Positions 1-10,534 of a DNA stretch of 64,000 bases are shown in pieces. The notes under the pieces are model-generated. The model did no database searches. It had not been told where the DNA came from and saw only the letters and a list, made by a program, of their open reading frames with translations. The stretch is from assembly GCA_028097405.1 (NCBI GenBank), contig JAOHEK010000016.1, positions 1 to 64,000 of the forward strand. The letters run 5' to 3'. Origin of the DNA: Paracoccaceae bacterium. GTDB lineage: Bacteria > Pseudomonadota > Alphaproteobacteria > Rhodobacterales > Rhodobacteraceae. The position numbers and the translations under genes are program-made. Each line of letters opens with the position of its first letter. Within the stretch, counting starts at the first letter, position 1.

Positions 1-1
1 T

Positions 2-1885
2 CTGGAACCGGGCGATCCGGGCGTCGACATCTATCGTCTGCGTAAATTCCAGCGTTCGAACCAGAACACCTGCATCAACCAGCGCCCGCTGGTGAAAGTG
101 GGCGATACGGTGACTAAGGCCGAGGTGATTGCCGACGGTCCTTCGACTGAAATCGGGGAACTGGCGCTTGGTAAGAACGTCATCGTCGCCTTCATGCCGT
201 GGAATGGATACAACTACGAAGACTCGATCCTGATCTCTGAGCGTATCGTGCGCGACGACGTCTTTACTTCGATCCACATTGACGAATTTGAAGTCGCCGC
301 CCGTGACACGAAGCTGGGTCCGGAAGAAATCACACGTGACATCCCGAACGTCGGCGAGGAAGCATTGCGCAACCTCGACGAAGCCGGGATCGTTTACATT
401 GGTGCCGAAGTTGGCCCGGGTGACATTCTTGTGGGCAAGATCACACCAAAGGGTGAAAGCCCGATGACGCCGGAAGAAAAACTTTTGCGCGCCATCTTTG
501 GTGAGAAAGCCAGCGACGTGCGTGACACGTCCTTGCGTCTGCCGCCGGGTGATTTCGGAACGATTGTGGAAGTGCGCGTCTTTAACCGCCACGGTGTGGA
601 AAAAGACGAACGTGCGCTTCAGATCGAGCGTGAAGAAGTTGAACGTTTGGCTCGTGACCGTGACGACGAGATGGCGATCCTTGATCGCAACATCTACGCG
701 CGTCTAAGCGGTATGCTGAAAGGAAAAACGGCCGTCAAAGGTCCGAAGGGCGTCGCTCCGAAGGCCAAGATTGACGACGCTTTGCTGGATGAGTTGTCAC
801 GCGGACAGTGGTGGCAGCTGGCCATCGCCGAAGAAGATGACGCCAAACAGATCGAAGCTTTGAACGAGCAATACGAAGCGCAGAAACGCGCGCTTGAGCA
901 TCGTTTTGAAGACAAGGTCGAAAAGGTTCGTCGCGGAGACGATTTGCCACCGGGTGTGATGAAGATGGTCAAAGTCTTTGTTGCCGTGAAGCGCAAGCTT
1001 CAGCCGGGCGACAAAATGGCCGGACGTCACGGCAACAAAGGTGTGATCTCGAAGGTTGTGCCGATGGAAGACATGCCGTTCCTTGCAGATGGAACGCCGG
1101 TCGACTTCGTGCTGAACCCGCTGGGTGTGCCATCGCGTATGAACGTCGGTCAGATCCTTGAAACCCACATGGGTTGGGCGTCGCGCGGTCTGGGTATTCA
1201 GATCGACGATGCACTTGGTGAATATCGCCGCAAAGGCGATCTGACCCCGGTCAAGGATGCGATGAAGTTTGCCTACGGCGATGACGTCTATGAAGAAGGC
1301 ATCAAAGACCTTGATGATGATGCGCTGATCGCATTGGCTGGCAACGCCACACGCGGGGTTCCAATCGCAACGCCTGTCTTTGACGGTGCGAAAGAAGCCG
1401 ACGTTAACGATGCGCTTGTTCGCGCGGGCTTTAGCGAAAGTGGTCAGTCAGACTTGTTTGATGGACGCACGGGCGAGCAGTTTGCACGTAAAGTGACAGT
1501 GGGCATCAAGTACCTGCTGAAACTGCACCACCTTGTGGACGACAAAATCCACGCGCGTTCCACCGGGCCTTACAGCCTTGTCACGCAGCAGCCTTTGGGT
1601 GGTAAAGCCCAGTTCGGCGGTCAGCGTTTCGGGGAAATGGAAGTCTGGGCACTGGAAGCATATGGCGCTGCTTACACACTGCAAGAGATGCTCACCGTCA
1701 AGTCGGACGACGTTGCAGGCCGCACCAAGGTCTACGAGTCGATCGTCAAAGGCGAGGACAACTTTGAAGCGGGCGTGCCGGAAAGCTTCAACGTGCTTGT
1801 GAAAGAAGTTCGAGGCCTTGGTCTCAATATGGAACTTCTGGATGCAGTTGAGGACGACGATCCTTCGGATATCGCAGCTGAATAA
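2..1885 (+). CDS. rpoB: DNA-directed RNA polymerase subunit beta, C-terminal part (5' end outside window)
   Basis: This is the beta subunit of RNA polymerase, which forms one jaw of the active-site cleft together with beta'. About 628 codons are visible and the reading frame is already open at base 2, so the N-terminal half lies upstream of the window. The conserved [10 protein letters not shown] loop is encoded near 1015-1045. The C-terminal clamp/anchor motif ([18 protein letters not shown]) is encoded near 1615-1670. The protein ends in a short acidic tail, usual for alphaproteobacteria. It is followed by rpoC after a 99-nt spacer that carries an inverted REP pair. Family identity is certain. 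Confidence 0.98.
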   Translation: MEPGDPGVDIYRLRKFQRSNQNTCINQRPLVKVGDTVTKAEVIADGPSTEIGELALGKNVIVAFMPWNGYNYEDSILISERIVRDDVFTSIHIDEFEVAARDTKLGPEEITRDIPNVGEEALRNLDEAGIVYIGAEVGPGDILVGKITPKGESPMTPEEKLLRAIFGEKASDVRDTSLRLPPGDFGTIVEVRVFNRHGVEKDERALQIEREEVERLARDRDDEMAILDRNIYARLSGMLKGKTAVKGPKGVAPKAKIDDALLDELSRGQWWQLAIAEEDDAKQIEALNEQYEAQKRALEHRFEDKVEKVRRGDDLPPGVMKMVKVFVAVKRKLQPGDKMAGRHGNKGVISKVVPMEDMPFLADGTPVDFVLNPLGVPSRMNVGQILETHMGWASRGLGIQIDDALGEYRRKGDLTPVKDAMKFAYGDDVYEEGIKDLDDDALIALAGNATRGVPIATPVFDGAKEADVNDALVRAGFSESGQSDLFDGRTGEQFARKVTVGIKYLLKLHHLVDDKIHARSTGPYSLVTQQPLGGKAQFGGQRFGEMEVWALEAYGAAYTLQEMLTVKSDDVAGRTKVYESIVKGEDNFEAGVPESFNVLVKEVRGLGLNMELLDAVEDDDPSDIAAE

Positions 1886-1895
1886 TGAACGGGTC

Positions 1896-1954
1896 GCCGG
1901 GCTGAACCCCGGCCTACACCCAATGAATGTCGGTAGGCCGGGCTTCAGCCCGGC
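1896..1954. repeat. Inverted pair of REP-like palindromes in the rpoB-rpoC spacer
   Basis: Two copies of a 22-nt element, each with the palindromic core GCCGGGCTGAAGCCCGGC followed by CTAC, face each other at 1896-1917 and 1933-1954. They differ at one base. Each copy can form its own hairpin, or the two can pair into one long stem around a 15-nt loop. The same element occurs at 16830-16851 and 27929-27950. The position between two cotranscribed genes suggests an mRNA processing or stability element; that role is inferred. Confidence 0.85.
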
Positions 1955-1984
1955 ACACCACAACCCGACAAGACAGGAACTGAA

Positions 1985-4900
1985 ATGAACCAGGAACTGA
2001 CAGCTAACCCGTTCAACCCTGTGGCACCTCCACAGACGTTTGACGAAATCAAAATCTCGCTGGCGTCGCCCGAGCGGATCCTTTCGTGGTCTTACGGCGA
2101 GATCAAAAAGCCCGAGACCATCAACTATCGGACGTTCAAGCCCGAGCGTGATGGTCTGTTCTGTGCCCGTATCTTTGGGCCGATCAAGGACTATGAGTGT
2201 CTCTGCGGTAAGTATAAGCGGATGAAGTATCGCGGCGTTGTCTGCGAGAAATGCGGTGTCGAAGTTACGCTGCAAAAGGTCCGTCGCGAGCGGATGGGCC
2301 ATATCGAATTGGCCGCGCCCGTTGCGCACATCTGGTTCCTGAAGTCGCTGCCATCGCGCATCGGTCTGATGCTGGACATGACGCTGCGTGATCTTGAGCG
2401 GATCCTTTATTTCGAGAATTATGTGGTCATCGAACCCGGCTTGACGGACCTGCAATACGGTCAATTGATGTCGGAAGAAGAGTTCATGGACGCACAGGAT
2501 GCTTATGGCACCGACGCGTTTCAGGCGAACATTGGTGCCGAAGCGATCCGCGAAATGTTGGCCTCTATCGATCTGGAAGCCGAAGCCGAGCAACTGCGTG
2601 TTGATCTGTCGGAAGCCACGGGTGAGTTGAAGCCGAAGAAGATCATCAAGCGTTTGAAGATCATCGAAAGCTTTATCGAATCCGGCAACCGTCCGGAATG
2701 GATGGTTCTGACCGTCGTGCCTGTGATCCCGCCCGAGTTGCGCCCGCTGGTGCCCTTGGATGGTGGTCGGTTCGCCACGTCGGATCTGAACGATCTGTAT
2801 CGTCGGGTTATCAACCGGAACAACCGTTTGAAGCGTCTGATCGAGCTTCGCGCGCCGGACATCATTGTTCGGAACGAAAAGCGGATGTTGCAGGAATCCG
2901 TCGATGCATTGTTCGACAACGGCCGTCGTGGCCGCGTGATCACGGGTGCCAACAAGCGTCCGCTGAAATCGCTTTCGGACATGCTGAAGGGTAAGCAGGG
3001 TCGTTTCCGTCAGAACCTTTTGGGCAAACGCGTCGACTTTTCGGGTCGTTCGGTGATCGTGACTGGTCCTGAGTTGAAGCTGCACCAGTGTGGTCTGCCG
3101 AAGAAGATGGCGTTGGAACTTTTCAAGCCGTTCATCTATTCGCGACTTGAGGCTAAAGGTCTGTCTTCGACTGTGAAACAGGCGAAAAAGCTGGTTGAAA
3201 AGGAACGTCCCGAGGTTTGGGATATTCTGGATGAGGTGATCCGCGAACACCCGGTTCTTTTGAACCGTGCGCCTACGCTGCACCGTCTTGGCATTCAGGC
3301 GTTTGAACCTGTTCTGATCGAAGGTAAGGCTATCCAGCTTCACCCGTTGGTCTGTTCGGCGTTTAACGCTGACTTCGACGGTGACCAAATGGCGGTTCAC
3401 GTGCCGCTGTCGCTGGAAGCTCAGCTGGAAGCCCGCGTGTTGATGATGTCGACGAACAACGTGTTGTCGCCTGCAAACGGTGCGCCGATCATTGTGCCGT
3501 CTCAGGACATGATCCTTGGTCTGTACTACATCACCATGGAGCGCGAAGGCATGAAGGGCGAAGGCATGATCTTTGCCGACCCGGACGAAGTGCAGCATGC
3601 ACTTGATGCGGGCGAAGTGCATCTTCACGCCAAGATCACCGCGCGGATCAAGCAGATCAGCGACGAAGGTCTTGAGGTATACGAACGCTTTGAAACCACG
3701 CCGGGCCGCATGAAACTGGGCGCACTATTGCCTTTGAATGCCAAAGCGCCGTTTGAACTGGTGAACCGTCTTCTTCGGAAGAAAGAGGTGCAGCAGGTTA
3801 TCGATAGCGTTTACCGTTACTGTGGTCAGAAAGAGAGTGTCATCTTCTGTGACCACATCATGACTGCGGGTTTCAAGGAAGCCTTCAAAGCTGGCATCAG
3901 CTTTGGCAAAGACGACATGGTTATCCCCGAAGCTAAGTGGAAAATCGTGGGTGACGTTCGCGATCAAGTGAAAGAATTCGAACAACAGTACATGGACGGC
4001 CTGATCACTCAGGGCGAGAAGTACAACAAAGTTGTTGATGCTTGGTCGAAGTGTTCCGACGATGTGGCGGGCGCGATGATGGACGATATCTCGTCTATGA
4101 AGCGTGACGAGGACGGTTCTGAAATGGAACCAAACAGCATCTATATGATGTCGCACTCTGGTGCCCGTGGCTCGCCAGCGCAGATGAAGCAGTTGGGTGG
4201 TATGCGTGGTCTGATGGCCAAGCCTTCGGGCGAGATCATCGAAACGCCAATCATCTCGAACTTTAAAGAAGGCTTGACGGTGCTTGAGTACTTCAACTCA
4301 ACCCACGGTGCCCGTAAGGGTCTGGCCGATACCGCCCTGAAGACGGCGAACTCGGGTTACCTGACCCGTCGTCTTGTTGACGTGGCACAGGATTGCATCG
4401 TTCGTATGATCGACTGCGGCACCGAAACGGCGATTACGGCAGAGCCAGCGATCAATGACGGTGAAGTTGTGGCCTCTTTGGGCGAACGAATTTTGGGCCG
4501 GGTGTCTGCTGATGATGTACTTCGCCCGGGGACGGATGAGGTGCTTGTCATCAAAGGCGAGTTGATCGACGAACGCAAAGCCGATCTGATCGAGAAAGCC
4601 GAAGTGCCTTCGATGCGCATTCGGTCACCGTTGACCTGTGAAGCGGAAGAAGGTGTTTGCGCTCAGTGTTACGGTCGTGACCTTGCCCGTGGTACCCAAG
4701 TGAACATCGGTGAAGCTGTTGGCATCATTGCCGCGCAGTCCATCGGTGAGCCGGGCACCCAGTTGACGATGCGGACGTTCCACATCGGCGGTATCGCTCA
4801 GGGTGGTCAGCAATCGTTCATGGAAAGCTCGGCCGACGGTAAGATCGAGTTCAAGAACGCGAACCTGATCAAAAACTCCGACGGCGATCAAATTGTCATC

Positions 4901-6223
4901 GCACGGAATATGCAGATCGCGATTGTCGATGACAACGGAATCGAACGGTCTAGCCACAAGCTGAGCTATGGCACCAAGCTTTTCCCGAAAGAGGGTGAAA
5001 AGGTTGCGCGTGGCGACAAACTGTTTGAATGGGATCCTTACACCCTTCCGATCGTCGCTGAAAAAGCGGGTACGGCGAAGTTCGTCGATCTGATCTCGGG
5101 CATTTCTGTCAAAGACGAGACCGATGATGCGACTGGCATGACCCAGAAGATCGTAACCGATTGGCGTTCTGCGCCGAAAGGCAGCGATCTTAAGCCGGAA
5201 GTGATCTTGGCCGATAAGTCGGGCGAACCTGTTCGCAATGATGCGGGTACTCCGATCACCTATCCAATGTCTGTGGACGCGATTCTTTCGATTGAAGAGG
5301 GTTCCGAGATCAAGGCGGGTGAGGTTGTTGCGCGTATTCCACGTGAAGGTGCGAAGACGAAAGACATCACCGGTGGTCTGCCACGGGTAGCCGAGCTTTT
5401 CGAAGCGCGGCGTCCTAAGGACCACGCGATCATCGCTGAAATTGACGGTTACGTGAGATTCGGACGCGACTATAAAAACAAACGTCGTATGTCGATTGAA
5501 CCTGCCGACGACAGCTTGGAACCAGTGGAATACATGCTGCCTAAGGGTAAGCACATTCCGGTTGCCGAAGGTGATTTCATCCAAAAGGGTGATTACATCA
5601 TGGACGGTAATCCAGCACCCCATGACATCCTGTCGATTATGGGTGTCGAGGCGCTGGCGGATTACATGATCGACGAAGTTCAGGACGTCTATCGTCTGCA
5701 AGGCGTGAAGATCAACGATAAGCACATCGAGGTTATCGTGCGCCAGATGCTGCAGAAGTGGGAAATCCAAGACTCGGGTGAAACTACGCTGTTGAAGGGC
5801 GAGCATGTTGATAAGGCCGAGTTTGAAGCCGCCAATGCAAAGGCCGAGGCCGATGGCCGTCGTCCAGCGCAGGGCGAGCCGATCCTGCTGGGCATCACCA
5901 AAGCCTCGTTGCAGACCCGTTCGTTCATCTCGGCAGCATCGTTCCAGGAAACCACGCGGGTTCTTACCGAAGCTTCGGTGCAGGGCAAGCGCGACAAACT
6001 GGTTGGTCTGAAAGAGAACGTCATCGTTGGCCGTCTGATTCCGGCCGGTACAGGTGGGGCGACACAGCTTATTCGTCGCATTGCTGCCGAACGAGACCAG
6101 AAGGTGATCCAGGAGGCGCAAGCCGAAGCCGAAGCAGCGGCTGCCCTGGCCGCGCCGATTGCGATGGATGATGGCGGCACATTCGACGCCGATTTGGTGG
6201 AAACACCCGAAAGCCGCGACTGA
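1985..6223 (+). CDS. rpoC: DNA-directed RNA polymerase subunit beta'
   Basis: This is the beta' subunit, which carries the catalytic magnesium-binding loop of RNA polymerase. The protein has 1412 residues, close to the usual 1400. Zinc-ribbon cysteines C72, C74, C87 and C90 are near the N terminus. The catalytic NADFDGD motif is at residues 461-467. A second zinc-site motif ([15 protein letters not shown]) lies in the C-terminal half, followed by the conserved [17 protein letters not shown] segment. The tail is Ala/Glu-rich. The ATG start follows AGGAACTGAA. The gene is cotranscribed with rpoB and ends at a strong terminator. Confidence 0.99.
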   Translation: MNQELTANPFNPVAPPQTFDEIKISLASPERILSWSYGEIKKPETINYRTFKPERDGLFCARIFGPIKDYECLCGKYKRMKYRGVVCEKCGVEVTLQKVRRERMGHIELAAPVAHIWFLKSLPSRIGLMLDMTLRDLERILYFENYVVIEPGLTDLQYGQLMSEEEFMDAQDAYGTDAFQANIGAEAIREMLASIDLEAEAEQLRVDLSEATGELKPKKIIKRLKIIESFIESGNRPEWMVLTVVPVIPPELRPLVPLDGGRFATSDLNDLYRRVINRNNRLKRLIELRAPDIIVRNEKRMLQESVDALFDNGRRGRVITGANKRPLKSLSDMLKGKQGRFRQNLLGKRVDFSGRSVIVTGPELKLHQCGLPKKMALELFKPFIYSRLEAKGLSSTVKQAKKLVEKERPEVWDILDEVIREHPVLLNRAPTLHRLGIQAFEPVLIEGKAIQLHPLVCSAFNADFDGDQMAVHVPLSLEAQLEARVLMMSTNNVLSPANGAPIIVPSQDMILGLYYITMEREGMKGEGMIFADPDEVQHALDAGEVHLHAKITARIKQISDEGLEVYERFETTPGRMKLGALLPLNAKAPFELVNRLLRKKEVQQVIDSVYRYCGQKESVIFCDHIMTAGFKEAFKAGISFGKDDMVIPEAKWKIVGDVRDQVKEFEQQYMDGLITQGEKYNKVVDAWSKCSDDVAGAMMDDISSMKRDEDGSEMEPNSIYMMSHSGARGSPAQMKQLGGMRGLMAKPSGEIIETPIISNFKEGLTVLEYFNSTHGARKGLADTALKTANSGYLTRRLVDVAQDCIVRMIDCGTETAITAEPAINDGEVVASLGERILGRVSADDVLRPGTDEVLVIKGELIDERKADLIEKAEVPSMRIRSPLTCEAEEGVCAQCYGRDLARGTQVNIGEAVGIIAAQSIGEPGTQLTMRTFHIGGIAQGGQQSFMESSADGKIEFKNANLIKNSDGDQIVIARNMQIAIVDDNGIERSSHKLSYGTKLFPKEGEKVARGDKLFEWDPYTLPIVAEKAGTAKFVDLISGISVKDETDDATGMTQKIVTDWRSAPKGSDLKPEVILADKSGEPVRNDAGTPITYPMSVDAILSIEEGSEIKAGEVVARIPREGAKTKDITGGLPRVAELFEARRPKDHAIIAEIDGYVRFGRDYKNKRRMSIEPADDSLEPVEYMLPKGKHIPVAEGDFIQKGDYIMDGNPAPHDILSIMGVEALADYMIDEVQDVYRLQGVKINDKHIEVIVRQMLQKWEIQDSGETTLLKGEHVDKAEFEAANAKAEADGRRPAQGEPILLGITKASLQTRSFISAASFQETTRVLTEASVQGKRDKLVGLKENVIVGRLIPAGTGGATQLIRRIAAERDQKVIQEAQAEAEAAAALAAPIAMDDGGTFDADLVETPESRD

Positions 6224-6244
6224 TCGAATTGATCGCTAAGAAGA

Positions 6245-6273
6245 AAGGCCTCGCTTTTGCGGGGCCTTTTTTT
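6245..6273 (+). terminator. Intrinsic terminator of rpoBC
   Basis: A 10-bp GC-rich stem (AAGGCCTCGC paired with GCGGGGCCTT, one G-U pair) closes a TTTT loop and runs into seven T residues, 21 nt after the rpoC stop codon. Confidence 0.95.
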
Positions 6274-6577
6274 ATGGGGTGATTGTTTAGATTGGGGTGG
6301 GGATGGCTAATGTAACTCGGGCGATGCCGGGATTGATCTTGCTTAAGCAATTCATGTGGCCTCCGAATAGTGTCATTCATTGAGAAAACGAATGAGTGTT
6401 GACCCCTTCGAAAGATACCAGCCTCGGGACTGCTGCCGTCGGACCCCCGGCGGCATGTGTGGATGGTTAAAAGAAGACCCCGACCACTGGAGCACCAAGT
6501 TTCTGATTAATTCTTGAGGTTTGATACCTGCCAAAGATTAGGGCTCCGAAATACGGAGCCCCAGTTCTAATTGGTTT
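6274..6577. other. Gene-free spacer between rpoC and the fasciclin remnant
   Basis: No coding region is supported here. There is a GC-rich stem near 6433-6453 (GCCGTCGG facing CCCGGCGGC) and a stem GGGCTCCG/CGGAGCCC at 6541-6562. The second stem lies just after the minus-strand fasciclin remnant and may be its terminator, although no T-run follows. I recognise no known small RNA. Confidence 0.5.
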
Positions 6578-6878
6578 CTAGTGGCAGTCAGGACGTGTGC
6601 CTGGCAGCAGGACTTTGTCGACCACGTGGATCACGCCGTTGTCGGCTACGATGTCTGCGATGATGACGTTGGCGATCTGGCCTGTGCCGTCAGCGATCTG
6701 GACACCTGCGGAGGATTTGCTGATGCAAAGGCGTTCGCTGTCGAGGATCGGCTTAAAGAAGTTCGACCCATTTGGAATAGCAGCGGCCGACAGGTTACGG
6801 TCGTCTACATGGTACAGCAAAACATTAGTCAGCTACTGCGATGGCGGCGGCGGCGACGAATGATTTGATTTTAGTCAT
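6578..6878 (-). pseudogene. Fasciclin (FAS1) domain gene remnant, internally deleted and frameshifted
   Basis: Reading the minus strand from ATG at 6878 gives a signal-peptide-like start (MTKIKSFVAAAAIAVAD) that ends at a stop codon. Shifted by one base, the strand then encodes a clean FAS1 C-terminal half: LTNVLLYHVDDRNLSAAAIPN, and further on IADIVADNGVIHVVDKVLLPG, which is the H2-type FAS1 signature. The first half of a normal domain of about 130 residues is missing. The simplest reading is a secreted fasciclin-domain adhesion protein that lost an internal segment. A short ORF starting at TTG 6820 could still be translated, but it would lack a signal peptide and half of the fold. Confidence 0.8.
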
Positions 6879-7100
6879 TTATGAACCCCGTTGAAGTTTT
6901 GATTGTTTGTGTGAAGGGATACGGGGCCGCTTCGGGATTGGTTCACAATTGAATTCGAAGAACCAGAGCCATCCGATTCAAGCAATTGATAATTATCGAT
7001 ATAAAACATTGATATTTCTGCCGAGTAATGCACGGTTGCTTGTCAGAGCCTGCGCAAACAGACGCTAGATTCTGAGGATAGGGCCGTCAAAGTGATCGTC
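6879..7100. other. AT-richer spacer without recognised genes
   Basis: No gene is supported between the fasciclin remnant and the small ORF at 7101. The stretch around 6970-7020 is AT-rich, for example AATTGATAATTATCGATATA, and could hold promoters for the flanking divergent features. No specific site can be defended. Confidence 0.4.
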
Positions 7101-7235
7101 ATGCGGTACTGGTTTTTGATATATGCGATTACAGGGTTGGCGTTGGGATTGGACGTGTTGACTGGCGGCCCTCGTGCTTTGGGGCCAGCGCAAGATACTG
7201 CCGGTCGCAGCTTTGACGAAGACCGGGCACGATAG
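7101..7235 (+). CDS. Possible 44-residue single-span membrane peptide
   Basis: A short ORF (ATG at 7101, alternative GTG at 7092) encodes a peptide that begins MRYWFLIYAITGLALGLDVL, one hydrophobic segment of about 20 residues. A short polar tail ending DEDRAR follows. A purine-rich stretch (GAGGATAGGG) lies about 20 nt before the ATG, or about 10 nt before the GTG. I recognise no family. The hydrophobic-then-charged layout looks like a real small membrane protein, but the evidence is compositional only. Confidence 0.35.
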   Translation: MRYWFLIYAITGLALGLDVLTGGPRALGPAQDTAGRSFDEDRAR

Positions 7236-7265
7236 ACGTCACGCTGTCGTTCGCAAGGCAGCGTT

Positions 7266-7290
7266 AAAAAAGCCCGAGTGCGCGCGGCTT
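7266..7290 (-). terminator. Candidate terminator of the glycosyltransferase gene
   Basis: On the minus strand, AAGCC and GGCTT flank a GC-rich loop and are followed by TTTTTT, directly after the stop codon of the gene ending at 7292. The stem is short, so confidence is moderate. Confidence 0.45.
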
Positions 7291-7291
7291 G

Positions 7292-8380
7292 CTATCCCGC
7301 CAAAGTTTTCCGGATTGGCATCGGTTCCGGTTTCGGCGTGCGAACACTGGTGAAAACAGGTTGCCGACCGGGCATGCGAAATGGCGTTACCATGCTATCG
7401 CCTTTGGGCTGGTGTTCGTCCCTGTTCAAAAGCGCATTGCGTAAAGCGGCCATCTCGCGGCGTTCCAATAGGCCATTGAGCGCGGTCCGCCAACGATGGA
7501 TTGCGCGTTTGCGTAACCTTAAGAGCCGACCGTTCGACATCTCGTTCAATCGCGTCATTTCGGCCCAAAGTTCGGGTGCGCGGTCGACGAGTAAAAGGTC
7601 CTCTTGTTCGTTCCGATCATAGCGCGCCCAAAATCCTTGACCCATAGTTTGAGCGGTGCCGGCAGCATGGTCTCGGTCATACTTAAGAAGGAAGCTTTCA
7701 AGATCGCGCAATCCATAGTGGTTCACCTGTGCGAATTTTCGACCCAATGGATCGTTTCCGCGCCAGTTTTTCCGGAGGAACGCATCTTCTTGCAGTCCTG
7801 AACCGTTGCAAACCGCGGGTGACCCTTTCAACGAGCCTTGTGGCAAGTAGGGCCCCGGGCGTTCATATGCCGTGGTGCGGAAAAGCGTTTTGAACGTGGA
7901 AAGCTGGCCTGTGATGATGTCGTCGACAGGTTCCGCTTTCTGGAAGCGTTGGGTGATCAAGTCTTGGCCAAGGGTGCGTTGGCCATTCGAACCAAAGACG
8001 CGCGCATTTAGTAAGATGGCGTCAGACTCATCGGGGCAAGCTTTGATCAGATCGTGGATTTTACCAGCGCCTGTTTTGATAGCCAGAAAATCTTCGACAC
8101 CCAGAACCATGCACCAATCGGCTTGAGCATACGCCTCGCTTTGTGCGCTTTGCTTGCAGGCCCGCAGTTGATGTTCGTCCCCGTCATATTGGTTTTCAAC
8201 GCACTCAATAACACCAAGCCGATCAAGCGTTCGCAGCGTTGCGCTTGTCGTATCGGTGGAATCATGGTGATAAACTTGAATGCGGTCGAAACCGCACAGG
8301 CGATGGTGGGCGATCCATTCAAGAATGTTGGGGCCTTCGTTCTTAACGGAGGCCACCAGTAAGCTGGAGGGGTTATTCAT
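7292..8380 (-). CDS. Glycosyltransferase family 2-like protein (Glyco_tranf_2_4 type)
   Basis: The 362-residue protein resembles the family-2-like glycosyltransferases common in Rhodobacteraceae. The N terminus (ASVKNEGPNILEWIAHHRLCG) is the nucleotide-sugar-binding start of that fold. The segment DWCMVLGVEDFLAIKTG, around residue 90, sits where relatives have DVDEF, the metal-binding motif. Here the first aspartate is glycine, so metal binding may be altered. The C terminus is basic and probably unstructured. The gene stands alone, divergent from the VPLPA-CTERM gene. Substrate is unknown; capsular or surface polysaccharide is a guess. Confidence 0.75.
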   Translation of the reverse strand: MNNPSSLLVASVKNEGPNILEWIAHHRLCGFDRIQVYHHDSTDTTSATLRTLDRLGVIECVENQYDGDEHQLRACKQSAQSEAYAQADWCMVLGVEDFLAIKTGAGKIHDLIKACPDESDAILLNARVFGSNGQRTLGQDLITQRFQKAEPVDDIITGQLSTFKTLFRTTAYERPGPYLPQGSLKGSPAVCNGSGLQEDAFLRKNWRGNDPLGRKFAQVNHYGLRDLESFLLKYDRDHAAGTAQTMGQGFWARYDRNEQEDLLLVDRAPELWAEMTRLNEMSNGRLLRLRKRAIHRWRTALNGLLERREMAALRNALLNRDEHQPKGDSMVTPFRMPGRQPVFTSVRTPKPEPMPIRKTLAG

Positions 8381-8667
8381 TATTTGCTCGTTTGCTGCCT
8401 CTGCCCGCGATTTCGCGATGCGTTTTGTTCACCCTAAAATGTGGCGGCGTTCTAGCGCGCCGGGTAATTCAACAATGGTCAAAAAAGATCTGCACTGTGT
8501 CCGAAACGTACCAAGTGGACGTAAATTTGCCGTCATTAGTACATCTTTTAGTTACTAGGCGGATTTCTGCTGTTATTACGATTCATGTTGTGCGATCAGA
8601 GTTACGGGTCGCGTAAGTGGACCACGTTCAATGGTTGGCGTGGGTTTTAGATTGTGAGGGGAATTTC

Positions 8668-9318
8668 ATGAATATTCTGAGTAAAGCCGGTGCATTGGCT
8701 GTAGGTGCCTTCTTTGTGGCATCATCAGCAATGGCGGCAACTGTTTCGATCACCGCAATGGATACCAACGGTGACGGTGTTATGTTTACGGTTGAAAACG
8801 TGGGCAGCGGACAATGTGCTTCGGGTGCTGACTGTATCGCTTCAATCTTGTTTGATCTGACGGCTACAGTGGGCGAACAGAACGCTGTTTTTGCGAGTGG
8901 CGCAGACGGACCTGTCCTGATCCTTGATGAACGCACGATCGGCGGTACGGGTTTTGAAGTTTTGGACACGCCAGATGCGAATGGCGAATACGATATCAGC
9001 ACCGAAAATGCGCTTCAGTTCACATTTAAAACCGAAACCTTCGATCCCGGCAATTCGCTGGCATTCGAAGCTTGGGTTCAAAAATTGGCCGACGGAACTG
9101 GCGGTATCGACGACGACGCGGCAGAACTTTTCGCTCAGGTCACTCTTGAGAATGGTGACGTAGCGTCCGGGTTCTTCACGAACTCTGCAGCAGGTAAGGC
9201 TTCTTTGACGTTGTCCGACTTTGCACCGGTTTCGGAAGTTCCGCTTCCAGCATCAGCACTGCTTCTGATGGGTGGCTTGGCTGGCTTGGGCGCAATGCGT
9301 CGTCGCAAGAAAGCCTGA
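8668..9318 (+). CDS. VPLPA-CTERM sorting domain protein, secreted
   Basis: The chosen ATG at 8668 follows GTGAGGGG and gives a 216-residue protein with a clear signal peptide (MNILSKAGALAVGAFF, ending near SSAMA). The middle is an acidic, beta-rich, cysteine-poor region without a recognised domain; a DTNGDG stretch near residue 32 might bind calcium. The C terminus has the motif VPLPA, a hydrophobic helix (SALLLMGGLAGLGA) and a basic tail (MRRRKKA). This is the VPLPA variant of the PEP-CTERM signal, which is processed by exosortase-type enzymes and linked to exopolysaccharide or biofilm surfaces. An upstream in-frame start at 8617 would bury the signal peptide and is rejected. Confidence 0.9.
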   Translation: MNILSKAGALAVGAFFVASSAMAATVSITAMDTNGDGVMFTVENVGSGQCASGADCIASILFDLTATVGEQNAVFASGADGPVLILDERTIGGTGFEVLDTPDANGEYDISTENALQFTFKTETFDPGNSLAFEAWVQKLADGTGGIDDDAAELFAQVTLENGDVASGFFTNSAAGKASLTLSDFAPVSEVPLPASALLLMGGLAGLGAMRRRKKA

Positions 9319-9340
9319 TCAACCGATCATAACGAATTTG

Positions 9341-9370
9341 AAGGCGGCCCCTGCGGGCCGCTTTCTTTGT
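9341..9370 (+). terminator. Terminator after the VPLPA-CTERM gene
   Basis: A GC-rich stem (GCGGCCC paired with GGGCCGC) is followed by TTTCTTTGTTTT, 23 nt after the stop codon. Confidence 0.9.
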
Positions 9371-9418
9371 TTTAGGGCAAGAGTTTCGCATGCGCTTCGA
9401 ACATGAGTTGAGGGCCTG

Positions 9419-9447
9419 TTGACACCCCTTCCGACTCGTCCTAAATA
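9419..9447 (+). promoter_or_regulatory. Sigma-70-type promoter of the str operon
   Basis: TTGACA at 9419-9424 is separated by exactly 17 nt from TAAATA at 9442-9447. This is the best match to the vegetative consensus seen in the window. It lies about 210 nt upstream of rpsL, just past the preceding terminator, and implies a long leader. Confidence 0.8.
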
Positions 9448-9658
9448 ACGCGCTATTGGACGGAGTTCCGTCCCCTACAAAACGAAAGTGGTCACGATCC
9501 GGGTGTAATCGCCCCGATCCTCTGGAAACCCACCGCAGGCTCCCGAAAAGAAACGGGAGCTTCGCGGTCAGTCGCGTTTTCGTGGACGCACGATGCGCTG
9601 TGGAAGATGAGCCGGGGGGCGCCCCCCATGATGAGACGAAGAAACGGGATTTGAATTA
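9448..9658 (+). promoter_or_regulatory. Structured 5' leader of rpsL
   Basis: About 200 nt of untranslated leader precede rpsL. It holds a perfect 7-bp hairpin (GCTCCCG/CGGGAGC at 9539-9545 and 9554-9560) with an outer CCGC/GCGG extension at 9533-9536 and 9564-9567. A second palindrome, GGGGGGCGCCCCCC, lies at about 9614-9627 shortly before the start codon. Leader-mediated control of the str operon is plausible. I do not recognise a named leader family. Confidence 0.5.
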
Positions 9659-10030
9659 ATGCCCACGATCCAACAGCTGATCCGGAAACCCCGGCAGCCA
9701 AAAGTCAAACGCTCCAAGTCACTGCATATGCAGGGCTGTCCGCAAAAGCGCGGCGTTTGTACACGTGTATATACAACGACACCGAAGAAGCCGAACTCGG
9801 CCATGCGGAAGGTTGCCAAGGTGCGCCTGACAAATGGTTTCGAGGTGATCAGCTACATTCCCGGTGAAAGCCACAACCTTCAGGAGCATTCGGTGGTTCT
9901 GATCCGTGGCGGTCGTGTAAAAGACCTTCCCGGTGTGCGCTACCACATCCTGCGCGGTGTTCTGGATACCCAGGGCGTTAAAGACCGTAAGCAGCGCCGT
10001 TCGAAATACGGCGCCAAGCGTCCTAAGTAA
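9659..10030 (+). CDS. rpsL: 30S ribosomal protein S12
   Basis: S12 sits at the decoding centre and helps monitor codon-anticodon pairing. At 123 residues it has the normal length. The streptomycin-determining loop TPKKPNSA (residues 41-48) has wild-type lysines, and the second conserved loop [13 protein letters not shown] is intact. The ATG at 9659 fits the conserved start MPTIQQLIR. It is the first gene of the str operon, and rpsG follows after 12 nt. Confidence 0.99.
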   Translation: MPTIQQLIRKPRQPKVKRSKSLHMQGCPQKRGVCTRVYTTTPKKPNSAMRKVAKVRLTNGFEVISYIPGESHNLQEHSVVLIRGGRVKDLPGVRYHILRGVLDTQGVKDRKQRRSKYGAKRPK

Positions 10031-10042
10031 GAGGAAGACGAT

Positions 10043-10513
10043 ATGTCCCGCCGCCACGCCGCCGAAAAACGCGAAGTTCTGCCGGACGCCAAATATGGCG
10101 ATCTGGTTTTGACTAAGTTTATGAACAACCTGATGGTCGACGGTAAGAAAGCCGTCGCCGAACGCATTGTCTATAATGCGTTCGAACGGGTTGAAGACCG
10201 CCTGAAGAAATCGCCGCTCGAAGTTTTCCATGAAAGCCTCGACAACATCAAACCATCGGTCGAGGTTCGTTCGCGCCGTGTTGGTGGCGCGACGTATCAG
10301 GTGCCTGTCGAAGTTCGCCCCGAGCGTCGCGAAGCATTGGCCATCCGTTGGTTGATCAACGCCGCCCGCGCGCGCAACGAAAACACAATGGAAGAGCGTC
10401 TTGCAGGCGAACTTTCCGATGCTGTGAATGGTCGTGGTTCGGCTGTGAAAAAGCGCGAAGATACGCACAAGATGGCCGACGCAAACAAAGCTTTCAGCCA
10501 CTACCGCTGGTAA
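10043..10513 (+). CDS. rpsG: 30S ribosomal protein S7
   Basis: S7 nucleates assembly of the 30S head by binding the 3' major domain of 16S rRNA. It has 156 residues, the standard length for the shorter form, with the conserved start [10 protein letters not shown] and the motif YQVPVEV. GAGGAAG precedes the ATG. It lies between rpsL and fusA in the str operon. Confidence 0.99.
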   Translation: MSRRHAAEKREVLPDAKYGDLVLTKFMNNLMVDGKKAVAERIVYNAFERVEDRLKKSPLEVFHESLDNIKPSVEVRSRRVGGATYQVPVEVRPERREALAIRWLINAARARNENTMEERLAGELSDAVNGRGSAVKKREDTHKMADANKAFSHYRW

Positions 10514-10534
10514 TTTAGATACAGGAGCAGGCAG

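Noticed and set aside
1448-3628. A 726-residue open frame on the minus strand across the rpoB-rpoC junction
   Set aside because: It is a shadow of rpoB and rpoC; its His/Arg/Gln-rich, low-Ala composition is that of an antisense frame, and it crosses two conserved genes.
4625-6121. A 498-residue minus-strand frame inside rpoC
   Set aside because: Antisense to a fully conserved RNA polymerase segment, with no domain and an unnatural composition.
6398-6426. TTGACC near 6398 as a promoter
   Set aside because: No acceptable -10 box 16-18 nt downstream.
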